Positions 39,249 to 47,052 of a stretch of DNA of 47,052 nucleotides are shown here, in pieces. The notes beneath the pieces are model-generated. The model was not told where the DNA came from. It ran no database searches and saw only the letters and a program-made list of their open reading frames with translations. Each line of letters starts with the position of its first letter. Within the stretch, counting starts at the first letter, position 1. Location: positions 1-47,052 of the forward strand of contig NZ_KB908122.1 of the NCBI RefSeq assembly GCF_000382345.1, given 5' to 3'. A program made the translations under genes and the position numbers. The DNA comes from Massilia niastensis DSM 21313. GTDB lineage: Bacteria > Pseudomonadota > Gammaproteobacteria > Burkholderiales > Burkholderiaceae_D.

Positions 39249-40685
39249 TCAGCTCCTCGTCGGATGTTCTTCTTCGGAATCGTCGTTCGGCACGTCGGCC
39301 GCCGACATCGGCCGGCTCGGCGTGCGCTCCTCGCCGGGCCCGCCCTGGGGCGCGCGATGCAGGTCGACATGCTGCGGCCCCTTGCGGATCAGCCGCAGCA
39401 GGTAGATGGCGCCGGCCCCGAACACGAAGAAATAGGTGACCACGAACAGGACCAGGGTCAGGGCCAGCGACACGGCCCCGTGCGGCGAGACGGCATCGGC
39501 GGTGCGCAGCACGCCGTACACGGTCCAGGGCTGGCGCCCGACCTCGGTCGTGACCCAGCCGGCCAGGATCGCCAGCAGCCCGGCCGGGCCCATGTACAGG
39601 GCAAAGCGCAGGAAGGGCCGCGTGCTGAAGATGCGCTTGCCGCGCCGCAGCCACAGGCTCCAGGCGCCGAGCACGATCATCAGGCTGCCCAGGCCGACCA
39701 TCAGCCGGAAGCTCCAGAACACGATCAGCGAATTGGGGCGGTCTGCGCGCGCGAAGTCCTTCAGCGCCGGGATCTGGCCGTCCAGGCTGTGGGTCAGGAT
39801 GATGCTGCCCAGGACCGGGATGCCGACCGCGAACTTGGTACGCTCCTCTTCCATGTCGGGGATGCCGAACAGCAGCAGCGGGATCGCATGGCCTGGCTTG
39901 TTTTCCCAGTGGCCCTCCATGGCCGCCAGCTTGGCCGGCTGGTGCGCGAGCGTGTTCAGCCCGTGGAAATCGCCGACCACGGCCTGGATCGGCGCGACCA
40001 GCAGGATCATCCACATCGCCATCGACAGCATCTTGCGCACCGCCGGATTGTCGCGCCGGCGCAGCAGGTGCCAGGCGCCCGCGGCCCCGACGATCAGCGC
40101 CGTGGTGAGATAGGCGGCGAGCACCATGTGCACCAGGCGGTAGGGAAACGAAGGATTGAAGATGATCGCCAGCCAGTCGACCGGCACCATGCGCCCGCCT
40201 TCGATGGCATAGCCCTGCGGCGTCTGCATCCAGCTGTTGGCGCCCAGGATCCAGGTCGCCGAGATCAGGGTGCCGACGGCCACCATGCAGGTGGCGACCA
40301 CATGCAGGCCCGGACCGACGCGGTTCCAGCCGAACAGCATCACGCCCAGGAAGCCCGCTTCCAGGAAGAAGGCGGTCAGGACCTCGTAGGCCAGGAGCGG
40401 CCCCATCACGCTGCCGGCGAATTCGGAGAGGTAGCTCCAGTTGGTGCCGATCTGGTAGGCCATCACGATGCCCGACACCACCCCCATGCCGAAGCAGACG
40501 GCGAAGAACTTCAGCCAGAAATGGTAGAGGTCGACATAGACCTGGCGCCCGGTGCGCAGCCAGCACAGTTCCAGCACGGCCAGGTAACTGGCCATCCCAA
40601 TTGTGATCGCTGGAAACAGAATATGGGCCGACATCGTGAAGGCGAACTGGACGCGTGCAAGATCCAGGGCTGACAGACCGAACAT
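39249..40685 (-). CDS. cydA: Cytochrome bd ubiquinol oxidase subunit I (CIO type)
   Basis: 478 residues. RVQFAFTMSAHILFPAITIG provides His21, the high-spin heme ligand; YQIGTNWSYLSEFAGSVMGPLLAYE and GRQPWTVYGVLRTADAVS are conserved. The Q-loop between the quinol-site helices is short, as in cyanide-insensitive (CioA) oxidases. Reduces oxygen to water with quinol without pumping protons, with high oxygen affinity or cyanide tolerance depending on type. Divergent from the FNR-like gene with 223 nt between. The final 50 residues are a polar tail. Confidence 0.95.
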   Translation of the reverse strand: MFGLSALDLARVQFAFTMSAHILFPAITIGMASYLAVLELCWLRTGRQVYVDLYHFWLKFFAVCFGMGVVSGIVMAYQIGTNWSYLSEFAGSVMGPLLAYEVLTAFFLEAGFLGVMLFGWNRVGPGLHVVATCMVAVGTLISATWILGANSWMQTPQGYAIEGGRMVPVDWLAIIFNPSFPYRLVHMVLAAYLTTALIVGAAGAWHLLRRRDNPAVRKMLSMAMWMILLVAPIQAVVGDFHGLNTLAHQPAKLAAMEGHWENKPGHAIPLLLFGIPDMEEERTKFAVGIPVLGSIILTHSLDGQIPALKDFARADRPNSLIVFWSFRLMVGLGSLMIVLGAWSLWLRRGKRIFSTRPFLRFALYMGPAGLLAILAGWVTTEVGRQPWTVYGVLRTADAVSPHGAVSLALTLVLFVVTYFFVFGAGAIYLLRLIRKGPQHVDLHRAPQGGPGEERTPSRPMSAADVPNDDSEEEHPTRS

Positions 40686-40745
40686 GAATGCTCCTCTGTA
40701 CTGATGGGTGTGTGCGAATCTAGCACGGCCCTGCTGTGTGCACGC

Positions 40746-40800
40746 TTGACCGATGTCTTTTTTATATCACCACTCCCCATCCTATTCCCGCGCTGATCAA
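40746..40800 (-). promoter_or_regulatory. Candidate promoter and FNR-type sites for the cytochrome bd operon
   Basis: Read leftward, TATAAA (40766-40761) could be a -10 hexamer. A TTGAT half-site (40800-40796, ATCAA on the plus strand) lies about 40 bp upstream of the expected transcription start, the usual FNR class II distance. A second imperfect dyad TTGAC-CGAT-GTCTT is at 40746-40759. Both match the FNR consensus TTGAT-N4-ATCAA only in part. Confidence 0.35.
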
Positions 40801-40871
40801 TACGCAACGAGATTCTGTCGAATAGGCAAGGATAGGACGATTTGTCGCGCCGGGTGCACAAAAGGGGCGTC

Positions 40872-40877
40872 TATAAT
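40872..40877 (+). promoter_or_regulatory. -10 hexamer of the FNR-like gene promoter
   Basis: A perfect TATAAT lies 31 nt upstream of the ATG. No good -35 hexamer is found 16-18 nt upstream, so an activator or an extended element may help. The expected transcription start is near 40884. Confidence 0.5.
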
Positions 40878-40908
40878 TTGGACTGCCATCGATAACAGGA
40901 CCCATTCC

Positions 40909-41673
40909 ATGATCCAGACCGTGTCGTTCCAGACCGAGCCGCCCGTCAGCATCCATGCGCTGAAGGCCAGCTGCGGCGCGTGCAGCATGCACCAGCTATG
41001 CCTGCCGATGGGGCTCGAGGATGCCGACATCAACCGGCTCGACCAGATCATCGGCCGCCGGCGCCGCCTTGTGCGCGACGAGCGCCTGTACCAGATGGGC
41101 GAACCGTTCCGCAACCTGTACGCGGTGCGCTTCGGCCACTTCAAGACCTACCAGGTGAACGCCGCCGGCGAAGCCCAGATCACCGGCTTCCAGATGGCCG
41201 GCGAGCTGCTCGGCATGGACGCCATCAGCGGCAACCACCACTGCGACGCGGTGGCGCTCGAGGACAGCGAAGTCTGCGAGATCCCGTTCGCGCGGCTGGA
41301 AGAGCTGTTCGGCGAGGTGCCGGCGCTGCTGCGCCACTTCCACCGCATCATGAGCCAGGAAATCACGCGCGAGCAGAACGTCATGCTGCTGCTAGGCAAT
41401 ATGCGCGCCGAGCAGCGCTTCGCCGTCTTCCTGGTCAACCTGTCGGCGCGCTACGCCACGCGCGGCTATTCGCCCAACAGCTTCCAGCTGCGCATGTCGC
41501 GCGAAGACATCGGCAACTACCTGGGCCTGACCATCGAAAGCATCAGCCGCCTGCTGTCGCGCTTCAAGAAGCAGGGCTGGCTGCAGGTCGACAAGCGCGA
41601 AGTCACCCTGCTCGACCCGGCCAAGCTGAAGGCCATGGCGGCCGGCACCGACGCCTGCAGCCCGATGGAGTGA
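40909..41673 (+). CDS. fnr: FNR/Anr-type oxygen-responsive transcriptional regulator
   Basis: 254 residues. N-terminal Cys22-x2-Cys25-x5-Cys31 (CGACSMHQLC) and central Cys112 (NHHCDAV) can ligate an oxygen-labile [4Fe-4S] cluster. A CRP-type beta-roll and dimer helix follow, then a helix-turn-helix with the recognition sequence ESISR, the E-xx-SR pattern that reads TTGAT half-sites. It should switch on anaerobic or microaerobic genes. Start 40909 has AGGA upstream; the longer frame from 40753 would begin before the TATAAT box. It is divergent from the cytochrome bd genes and 4 nt before the AraC-type gene. Confidence 0.94.
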   Translation: MIQTVSFQTEPPVSIHALKASCGACSMHQLCLPMGLEDADINRLDQIIGRRRRLVRDERLYQMGEPFRNLYAVRFGHFKTYQVNAAGEAQITGFQMAGELLGMDAISGNHHCDAVALEDSEVCEIPFARLEELFGEVPALLRHFHRIMSQEITREQNVMLLLGNMRAEQRFAVFLVNLSARYATRGYSPNSFQLRMSREDIGNYLGLTIESISRLLSRFKKQGWLQVDKREVTLLDPAKLKAMAAGTDACSPME

Positions 41674-41677
41674 CAGC

Positions 41678-42436
41678 GTGGAGCCGCTGCCGCCCGTCGA
41701 CCTTCACCTGCGCAGCTACGGCGGCGGGCGCGAGGGCGACCGCCATGCCTACGCCCAGCTGGTGCTGCCGGTGAGCGGCACGGTCATGCTCGACATCGAA
41801 GGCCGGCAGGGGCGGCTCGATCCGGTCCACGGGGCGGTGGTCGCGGCGGGCGCCTGGCACGCCCAGTGGAGCGCGGTGGCGAACCGCTCGATCATCGTCG
41901 ACATCGACGGCGCGGTCCTGGAACAGGGACCGTGGCAAGGCCTGCTGGAGCGGCCGTTCGCGCCGCTCGGCGCGGCGGCCCGCAAGCTGGTCGAGTTCAT
42001 GGGCATCATGGCGGCCCGGCCCGGCCACGCGCCCTCCCTGGTCCAGGGCTGGATGCCGCTGCTGCTCGACACCCTGGCGCTGGACGCGCCGCAGCCCGCC
42101 TCGCGCCTGGCCGCGCTGCTGGCGCGCATGGAAGCCGAGCCGGGCCTGCCCTGGACCACCGAGGCCATGGCCCGGGCCGCGCACCTGAGCGTGAGCCGGC
42201 TGCATGCGCTGTTCCGCGAGGCGCTGGACACCAGCCCGCATGACTGGCTGCTGCAGTGCCGGATCAGGCGGGTGTGCGAATGGCTGGCCGGTACCGAGCG
42301 CACGGTGGCCGAGATCGCCCTGGCGGCCGGATTCTCCGACCAGAGCGCCCTGACGCGCGCGCTGCGCAGGACCATGGACTGCACGCCCGCCGCCTACCGG
42401 CGCGCAAGTCGCGAGACCAGGCCAAAAAACCAGTAG
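41678..42436 (+). CDS. AraC-family transcriptional regulator
   Basis: 252 residues from a GTG start with GGAG upstream. The N-terminal half is a cupin-like sensor (QLVLPVSGTVMLDIEGRQG), and the C-terminal ~100 residues contain two helix-turn-helix units: TEAMARAAHLSVSRLHALFREA and TVAEIALAAGFSDQSALTRA. The order and the ending TMDCTPAAYRR are standard for the family. It starts 4 nt after the FNR-like stop and precedes an EamA transporter with a dyad in between, so it may control that transporter. Confidence 0.92.
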   Translation: MEPLPPVDLHLRSYGGGREGDRHAYAQLVLPVSGTVMLDIEGRQGRLDPVHGAVVAAGAWHAQWSAVANRSIIVDIDGAVLEQGPWQGLLERPFAPLGAAARKLVEFMGIMAARPGHAPSLVQGWMPLLLDTLALDAPQPASRLAALLARMEAEPGLPWTTEAMARAAHLSVSRLHALFREALDTSPHDWLLQCRIRRVCEWLAGTERTVAEIALAAGFSDQSALTRALRRTMDCTPAAYRRASRETRPKNQ

Positions 42437-42469
42437 GCCCGGCCAGGATTTCTTCCCCTCCAGCGCCGA

Positions 42470-42495
42470 GAATCTCCCTTGTTTTCAGGAGATTC
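42470..42495 (+). promoter_or_regulatory. Inverted repeat covering the EamA ribosome-binding site
   Basis: GAATCTCC (42470-42477) and GGAGATTC (42488-42495) are perfect complements with a 10-nt spacer. The right arm includes the GGAG Shine-Dalgarno of the transporter gene starting at 42501, so a hairpin in the mRNA would hide it. As DNA, it could also be an operator. Confidence 0.55.
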
Positions 42496-42500
42496 GATCC

Positions 42501-43418
42501 ATGTCTGCTTTGACTTCCACCCGGCTCGGCGTCGGCGCCGGCATCGCCGCGGGCGCGCTCTGGGGAGGGGTGTTCCTCGCGCCCATCCTCACGCCCGGCT
42601 TCCAGCCCCTCCAGCTCTCCGCGGGGCGCTACCTGGCCTATGGCCTGGTCGCCGCGGTGCTGGTCGCGCAGGCCTGGCCGCGGCTGCGGCGCACGCTCGA
42701 CTGGCAAGCCTGGCGCGGCCTGCTCTGGCTCAGCCTGACCGGCAACATCATCTACTACCTGTTCCTGGCCAACGCGGTCCAGCGCGGCGGCGTGGCCATG
42801 ACCTCGATCGTGATCGGCCTGCTGCCGATCGCCGTCACCCTGGTCGGCAGCCGCGACCGCCACGCCGTGCCGCTGCGCCGGCTCGCGCCCTCGCTGGCGC
42901 TGAGCGGCGCGGGCCTGGCCTGCATCGGCTGGCAGTCGCTGTCCTCGATCGGGATGGCGTCGCTGCCCGGCCTGCTGTGCGCCGTCGGTGCGCTGGTCTC
43001 GTGGACCGTCTTCGCGGTCGGGAACAGCCGCTGGCTCGCCCGGCTGGAGGGCGTCACGGCCCACGAGTGGAACCTGCTGGTGGGGGTGGTGACCGGCCTG
43101 CTGGCGCTGCTGCTGGCGGTGCCGGCCTTCGTCCCGGCGTCCGGCGGCCACAGTGCGTTCGACTGGCTGCACTTCGGCGCCGTGGTCAGCGCCGTGGCCA
43201 TCTTCTGCTCGGTGCTCGGGAACGCGCTGTGGAACCACGCCAGCCGCGCACTGCCCCTGAGCCTGACGGGACAGATGATCGTGTTCGAGACCGTGTTCGC
43301 CTCGCTGTACGGCTTCCTGTGGGAGGGGCGCTGGCCGAGCGCCGCCGAGGGCGCGGCGCTGGCGCTGCTGGTCGCCGGCGTGCTGTCCTGCGCCGCGGCG
43401 CACCGCGTACGTGACTAG
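42501..43418 (+). CDS. EamA/DMT-superfamily transporter
   Basis: 305 residues with about ten membrane helices in two EamA repeats (start: GVGAGIAAGALWGGVFLAPIL; second repeat from about 150). Family relatives export amino acids or other metabolites; the substrate is unknown. The C-terminal half contains FETVFASLYGFLWEGRWPS, a typical EamA motif. It follows the AraC-type gene by 64 nt with a dyad over its ribosome-binding site. Its stop shares CTAG with the convergent phosphoesterase gene. Confidence 0.9.
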   Translation: MSALTSTRLGVGAGIAAGALWGGVFLAPILTPGFQPLQLSAGRYLAYGLVAAVLVAQAWPRLRRTLDWQAWRGLLWLSLTGNIIYYLFLANAVQRGGVAMTSIVIGLLPIAVTLVGSRDRHAVPLRRLAPSLALSGAGLACIGWQSLSSIGMASLPGLLCAVGALVSWTVFAVGNSRWLARLEGVTAHEWNLLVGVVTGLLALLLAVPAFVPASGGHSAFDWLHFGAVVSAVAIFCSVLGNALWNHASRALPLSLTGQMIVFETVFASLYGFLWEGRWPSAAEGAALALLVAGVLSCAAAHRVRD

Positions 43419-44248
43419 AGATCGATGACCAGGTCGGCGCGGAAGGCTTCCTGTTCGCCCTTGCTCAGGTAGCCCAGCGGATTGGCGACCACGCGGCAGG
43501 ACCAGGGCCGGCCGTCTTCCCTGCCCTCGACGGTGTAGTCGTTCATGCAGTGCAGGTGGCCGTGCATCCAGACGTCGGCGAAGGGGAACAGCGCGTCCAG
43601 CGCGTTGCAGAAGCCGGCCGTGCCGGGCGTCAGGCCGTAGCGCGGGTCGGCGCTCAGCAGGCTGGGTGCGAAGTGCGTCACCGCGACGGTGACGCCGTCG
43701 AACGGCGCCGCCAGCGCCGCACGCAGCCAGTCCTGGCATTCCAGCGCCATCTCGCGCATTTCCTCGGCCATCACCGGCGCGCCGGCCTTGAGCGTGGTGT
43801 TCTTGCTCAGGTAGTAGTTCGCCGCGCGGAAGGCCTTGTTGCGCTGCTGGAGCTGCTTGCTCAGGTCGTCGTGGCGGCTGGCCAGCGCGTCGAAGTCGCT
43901 CCACAGGGTGGTGCCGACGAAGCGCACGTGGTCGATCGTGACCACCTCGCGATCGAGCCAGACGATGCCGAGCCGGTCGCACAGGGCGCGCAGGCGCGCG
44001 TAGGCTTCGTCGAATTCGAAGGCGTCGAACTCGTGGTTGCCCGGCAGGTAGAGCACCCTGGCGCGCGGCGCATCAGGGCGCAGGGGAGAAAAGCGTTCCA
44101 GGCCGAAGTCGTCGCCGCCGAGGCGGGAGCCGGACTGGTAGGAACCGATGTCGCCGGCCAGCACCACGACGTCGGTGTCGTGGGCGATCGCGGGACGGAA
44201 GTCCGGGTAGCGTTCGAGATGGAGATCGGAAAAGAGCTGTATGCGCAT
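43415..44248 (-). CDS. Metallophosphoesterase
   Basis: 277 residues of the calcineurin-like type. Metal-ligand motifs: DLHLE (SDLHLERYPDF), LAGDIG, LPGNHEFD, an isolated His in VTHFAPS, and MHGHLH near residue 230. This dinuclear metal core cleaves phosphomono- or diesters; the substrate is not predictable. No signal peptide. Convergent with the EamA gene: both stop codons lie within the palindrome CTAG (43415-43418). Confidence 0.92.
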   Translation of the reverse strand: MRIQLFSDLHLERYPDFRPAIAHDTDVVVLAGDIGSYQSGSRLGGDDFGLERFSPLRPDAPRARVLYLPGNHEFDAFEFDEAYARLRALCDRLGIVWLDREVVTIDHVRFVGTTLWSDFDALASRHDDLSKQLQQRNKAFRAANYYLSKNTTLKAGAPVMAEEMREMALECQDWLRAALAAPFDGVTVAVTHFAPSLLSADPRYGLTPGTAGFCNALDALFPFADVWMHGHLHCMNDYTVEGREDGRPWSCRVVANPLGYLSKGEQEAFRADLVIDL

Positions 44249-44371
44249 GATCCGCGCAGTATATCGCGCAGTACCTCAGTTTATCCGCAACATTCCGCGT
44301 GCAGCACGACAGGCCGGCCGGGAAGGCGTGGATAATGCATCCATACCACCCCGAACGCGAAAGGAGTTTCC

Positions 44372-44743
44372 ATGGAAGTCCGCAACGTGAAGTCGATCCC
44401 GGCCATCGAACTGCCCGGGCTGAAGCACCAGACCCTGGCGTCCCATGCCGGCGGGATCCATGCGTTCGAGGTATGGCAGCAGTCGCTGGGTCCGGGGGCG
44501 GCCACGCCGCTGCACCGCCACGATTGCGAGGAAGTGATTGTCTTTACCGGCGGCAACGGCGTGATGCACCATGCCGGCATCGAGACGCCGTGCACGGCCG
44601 GCACGGTGCTGCTGTGCCAGCCGAACGAGCTGCACCAGATCGTGAACACCGGCAGCGAGGACCTGACCCTGTACGGCATCCTGGCGGTTTCGCCGGTGCC
44701 GGTGGTCGACGCCGCGGGGGCGCCGATTCCGCTGCCCTGGTAG
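44372..44743 (+). CDS. Cupin-domain protein
   Basis: 123 residues, a single cupin barrel with metal-site motif 1 ATPLHRHDCEEVIVFTGG and motif 2 LCQPNELHQIVNTG. A mononuclear metal site with two His, one Glu and a later His is expected. Function not predictable: could be a small dioxygenase, isomerase or sensor. AAAGGAG precedes the ATG. Convergent with the DUF885 gene across 19 nt. Confidence 0.9.
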   Translation: MEVRNVKSIPAIELPGLKHQTLASHAGGIHAFEVWQQSLGPGAATPLHRHDCEEVIVFTGGNGVMHHAGIETPCTAGTVLLCQPNELHQIVNTGSEDLTLYGILAVSPVPVVDAAGAPIPLPW

Positions 44744-44762
44744 GATCCGGCCGGAGGGCGGG

Positions 44763-46595
44763 TCAGGCCTTCTTCTGGCGCGCGATCCACTGGTCGACCA
44801 GCTCGCCCAGCACGTCCAGCGGCACCGAGCCCGCGCCCAGCACCAGGTCGTGGAAGGCCGGCAGCGAGAACTTCTCGCCCAGTTCCTGGCGCGACTTCTC
44901 GCGCAGGTCGATGATGCGCAGCATGCCGATCATGTAGGCGTTGGCCTGGCCCGGCCAGGCGACATAGCGCTCGACTTCCTGGGCGCCGATGCCGTAGTCG
45001 ATCGCCTGCTGGCGGGTCCAGCCCTTCGAATGCAGGCCGGTGTCGACCACCAGGCGGCGCGCGCGGAACAGTTCCGAGCCCAGTGCGCCCAGCAGGCCGG
45101 GGACGTCGCCTTCGTACCAGTTCTGTTCCACCGCCAGGCGCTCGGTGTACAGCGCCCAGCCCTCGGCATGCGCGCTGCCGCCGCTGAAGATGCGCTGGCT
45201 GCGGAATTTCGGGATGCCGGTCAGTTCCTGCTGGATCGCCAGCTGGAAGTGATGGCCCGGCACCGCCTCGTGGTAGGACAGGCTGCGCATGCGGATCATG
45301 TCGAAGCTCGGGCCGCGCAGCGGCACCCAGAAGATGCCGGGACGGCTGCCGTCCGGCGCCGGCAGCGAGTAGTGGGCGGCGGCCGAGGGCTCGGTCAGCG
45401 GCGGTTCGCGGCGCACGTCGACCGGCGCGCGCGGCTTCAGGTTGAACAGCGAAGCGCTGCGCTTCTCGGCGTCGCGCACCATGTCGGCGTAGCTGGCCAG
45501 GATGGCGGGACGCGGATCGCCCTCGCCTTTCGGCTGGAAGCGCGCGTCCAGCTGCTTCATGCGGGTTTCGATGTTGCCCTCGGCGAGGCCCAGCGAGCGC
45601 AGGTGCTTGTCCATCTCGCCTTCGATGCGCGCCACTTCGCGCAGGCCGATCTCGTGGATCTGCTCGGCGCTCAGTTTGGTGCTGGTGAAGTTCTCGATCG
45701 CGCGCGCATAGGCGGCGCTGCCGTTCGGCAGGCGCGAGATGCCGGCCACGTCGCCGGTGCGCGGGTGGATCCCGGCCATGAATTCCTTCACGCGGGCGTA
45801 GGACGGGCGGATCTTGTCCTCGACGATGCGGGTCGCGCGCGCGACGGCGGCGGCGCGCGCCTCCGGGCTCAGGTCCTTCAGCTCGGCGCTGCGCTGCTGC
45901 AGCGTGGTGACCAGCACGTTCTGGGCCGCTTCCGGCTTCAGGAAGTGGTCGACCTGGAACTGGGCGCGTTCGAGGATGAAGCGCGGCGGAATGAATTCCT
46001 TCGCAGCGGCGCCGCGCGCGCGGCCCAGGGCCTCGTCCATGCGGGTGCCGACCTGCTCCAGGCGCGCCAGGTAGCTGTCGACGTCGGCCGCGTTGCGCAG
46101 CGGATGGGTAGTGGTCATGAAGTTGACCAGGCCGACCTGCACGCCGCTGAACTGCGAGAAGATGAAGTGATGGTCTTCGAAGGGTTCGTTGGCGACCACG
46201 TTCTGCAGCGACCAGCGCATCACCGCGGCCGAGATCTTCTGGCTGTCGTCGAGCGCAGCCGGCTTGAACTTGTCGAGGCGCGCCAGCCCGCTCTTCGCCA
46301 GCGCCAGCACCTTCTGGCGCTGCGCCTGGGTCAGCGGCGTGAGCTCGCGGTCCAGTTTCGCCTGCTCGGCGCCGCTGAAGTACTGGGTCATGGTCGCCAG
46401 CTGCGGATTCATGCGCACCCACTCTTCCGCGAACCGGTCCGCCCAAAGATCGAACGCCTTGTTCGCCTTGACGGCGGCAACAGCAGCGCTCGGCGCCGCC
46501 AGCGCCGTGCTCGGCAAGACGGCGCCCACAAGAACGGCGGGAATGAACAGGGCGGCAACGGTGGCGCGCAGGCTGCGCGAGCGGATGGCTGGCAT
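44763..46595 (-). CDS. DUF885-family protein (putative metallohydrolase)
   Basis: 610 residues, large and mostly helical, with an N-terminal signal peptide (LRATVAALFIPAVLVGAVLPSTALA). The motif SYHEAVPGHHFQLAIQQE resembles the HExxxGHH metal site of this family, and AHAEGWALYTERLA is the second conserved block. Relatives resemble M32/M3-type peptidases; activity is unproven. ATG 46595 has GGAAGAGAGA upstream; an earlier ATG at 46613 has no ribosome-binding site. It is probably periplasmic. Confidence 0.9.
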   Translation of the reverse strand: MPAIRSRSLRATVAALFIPAVLVGAVLPSTALAAPSAAVAAVKANKAFDLWADRFAEEWVRMNPQLATMTQYFSGAEQAKLDRELTPLTQAQRQKVLALAKSGLARLDKFKPAALDDSQKISAAVMRWSLQNVVANEPFEDHHFIFSQFSGVQVGLVNFMTTTHPLRNAADVDSYLARLEQVGTRMDEALGRARGAAAKEFIPPRFILERAQFQVDHFLKPEAAQNVLVTTLQQRSAELKDLSPEARAAAVARATRIVEDKIRPSYARVKEFMAGIHPRTGDVAGISRLPNGSAAYARAIENFTSTKLSAEQIHEIGLREVARIEGEMDKHLRSLGLAEGNIETRMKQLDARFQPKGEGDPRPAILASYADMVRDAEKRSASLFNLKPRAPVDVRREPPLTEPSAAAHYSLPAPDGSRPGIFWVPLRGPSFDMIRMRSLSYHEAVPGHHFQLAIQQELTGIPKFRSQRIFSGGSAHAEGWALYTERLAVEQNWYEGDVPGLLGALGSELFRARRLVVDTGLHSKGWTRQQAIDYGIGAQEVERYVAWPGQANAYMIGMLRIIDLREKSRQELGEKFSLPAFHDLVLGAGSVPLDVLGELVDQWIARQKKA

Positions 46596-46668
46596 CGTGG
46601 GTCTCTCTTCCATATGTTGATGTAAGCGGCTTTTCGACTACGACAACTGTCCTGTCGCAATCCTTGTT

Positions 46669-46685
46669 GCGGTGTTGTACACCGC
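46669..46685. promoter_or_regulatory. 17-bp dyad upstream of the DUF885 gene
   Basis: GCGGTGT-TGT-ACACCGC is a perfect 7-bp dyad with a 3-nt centre, 73 nt upstream of the DUF885 start on the opposite side of its likely promoter. Its shape suits a dimeric repressor. TTTT follows on the plus strand, so it could alternatively be a terminator, but no rightward gene ends nearby. Confidence 0.4.
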
Positions 46686-46798
46686 TTTTGCCGCGCTGAA
46701 ATCTAACACGGAAAAGATCCATCCACCAACATCCTCTGTTGCCACCCCGCGTCTGTACAGCCCTTCCGCACCCGCCCCAAACAGTGAGGGTCAGAGTC

Positions 46799-47052
46799 TA
46801 ATGCGGTTAAGTTAAGCCGCCTTTGATCATTTGGCTGTTGTAAACGTGTAGCGGCTCTGTTAACCTGCGGTTCCGATGCTAGCCGATACCCTCCCACTTG
46901 TAACCGCAGATCTTCCCGCTCCTGATTGGCAACGGCTGGGTGAGCATCTGCCAGTTGAGTGGATCGAGCAGGCGCTCAGCCATACAGGTAAGGCGAGCAT
47001 TCGACGAAGACGTTTGCCAGCACAGCAGGTAGTGTGGTTGGTCATTGCGTTG
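46799..47052 (+). mobile_element. Left end of an IS4-family insertion sequence (partial)
   Basis: TAATGCGGTTAAGTTAAGCC at 46799-46818 resembles the terminal repeat of IS4 from E. coli (TAATGCCGATCAGTTAAGG as I remember it). A transposase gene begins 77 nt to the right. The right end lies outside the window, so the repeat pair and target duplication cannot be checked. Confidence 0.65.
46876..47052 (+). CDS. IS4-family transposase, N-terminal fragment
   Basis: 59 residues, open to the window end. LPVEWIEQALSHTGKASIRR followed by RRLPAQQVVWLVIAL matches the N-terminal domain of IS4-group transposases (pattern LPxxWIEQAL...IRRRRLPAxxVVWLVI). An in-frame stop at 46861-46863 bounds the start region; ATG 46876 is the first start after it. 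The DDE catalytic core lies beyond the window. Confidence 0.85.
   Translation, partial: MLADTLPLVTADLPAPDWQRLGEHLPVEWIEQALSHTGKASIRRRRLPAQQVVWLVIAL

Overview
The window is high-GC DNA (most genes have strongly G/C-biased third positions, and large mirror-image open frames lie opposite the real genes). It carries Bug/TctC-type substrate binding, cyanide-insensitive-type cytochrome bd, FDH3-type formate dehydrogenase with DUF3305/DUF3306 partners, and IS4- and IS5-family ends. This fits a betaproteobacterium of the Burkholderiales, most likely Oxalobacteraceae (Massilia/Telluria-like). The taxonomic placement is inferred from gene content.

Left end (1-5845): the tail of an IS5-family transposase, then about 0.7 kb of lower-GC DNA with a 12-bp inverted repeat, then a compact secretion locus. 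The locus holds a 54-residue precursor with a canonical double-glycine leader (MRNLDSNELQHVYGG) and a 39-residue core made almost entirely of Ser, Lys, His, Asn, Arg and Asp; an unrecognised 321-residue protein; an HlyD-type adaptor; and an ABC exporter with an intact C39 peptidase. I regard this as the most novel part of the window: a dedicated export system for a very hydrophilic, cationic, His-rich peptide with no recognisable immunity gene.

5.9-16.2 kb: a convergent SCO1-like / multicopper oxidase pair (copper biology), a BBE-type FAD oxidase, a small membrane protein, a TonB/TolA-like protein with three long tandem coiled-coil repeats, and a PAS-GGDEF-EAL protein with both catalytic signatures intact.

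16.3-28.4 kb: fdhD translationally coupled to a YdeP/FdhF-like molybdoenzyme, topoisomerase IB, a 32-residue membrane peptide, a Bug-family binding protein with a terminator, a membrane diguanylate cyclase, a DUF4019 protein, pncB with an upstream SET-domain protein, a VOC protein and an acyl-CoA synthetase.

28.5-41.7 kb: a respiratory block. One long leftward operon encodes a TorD-like chaperone, a Tat-target peptide, the formate dehydrogenase alpha, beta and gamma subunits, two lipoproteins, a Pro/Ala-rich periplasmic protein, DUF3305, DUF3306 and a four-motif ferredoxin-like protein. Just upstream on the same strand are both subunits of a CIO-type cytochrome bd and its DUF2474 small subunit. 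An FNR/Anr-type regulator is divergent from the oxidase. Together these could pass electrons from periplasmic formate through quinone to the bd oxidase under oxygen-responsive control.

41.7-47.1 kb: an AraC-family regulator and an EamA transporter with a dyad over the transporter's ribosome-binding site, a metallophosphoesterase, a cupin, a DUF885 protein, and the left end of an IS4-family element that runs off the window. No tRNA, rRNA or CRISPR array was seen.
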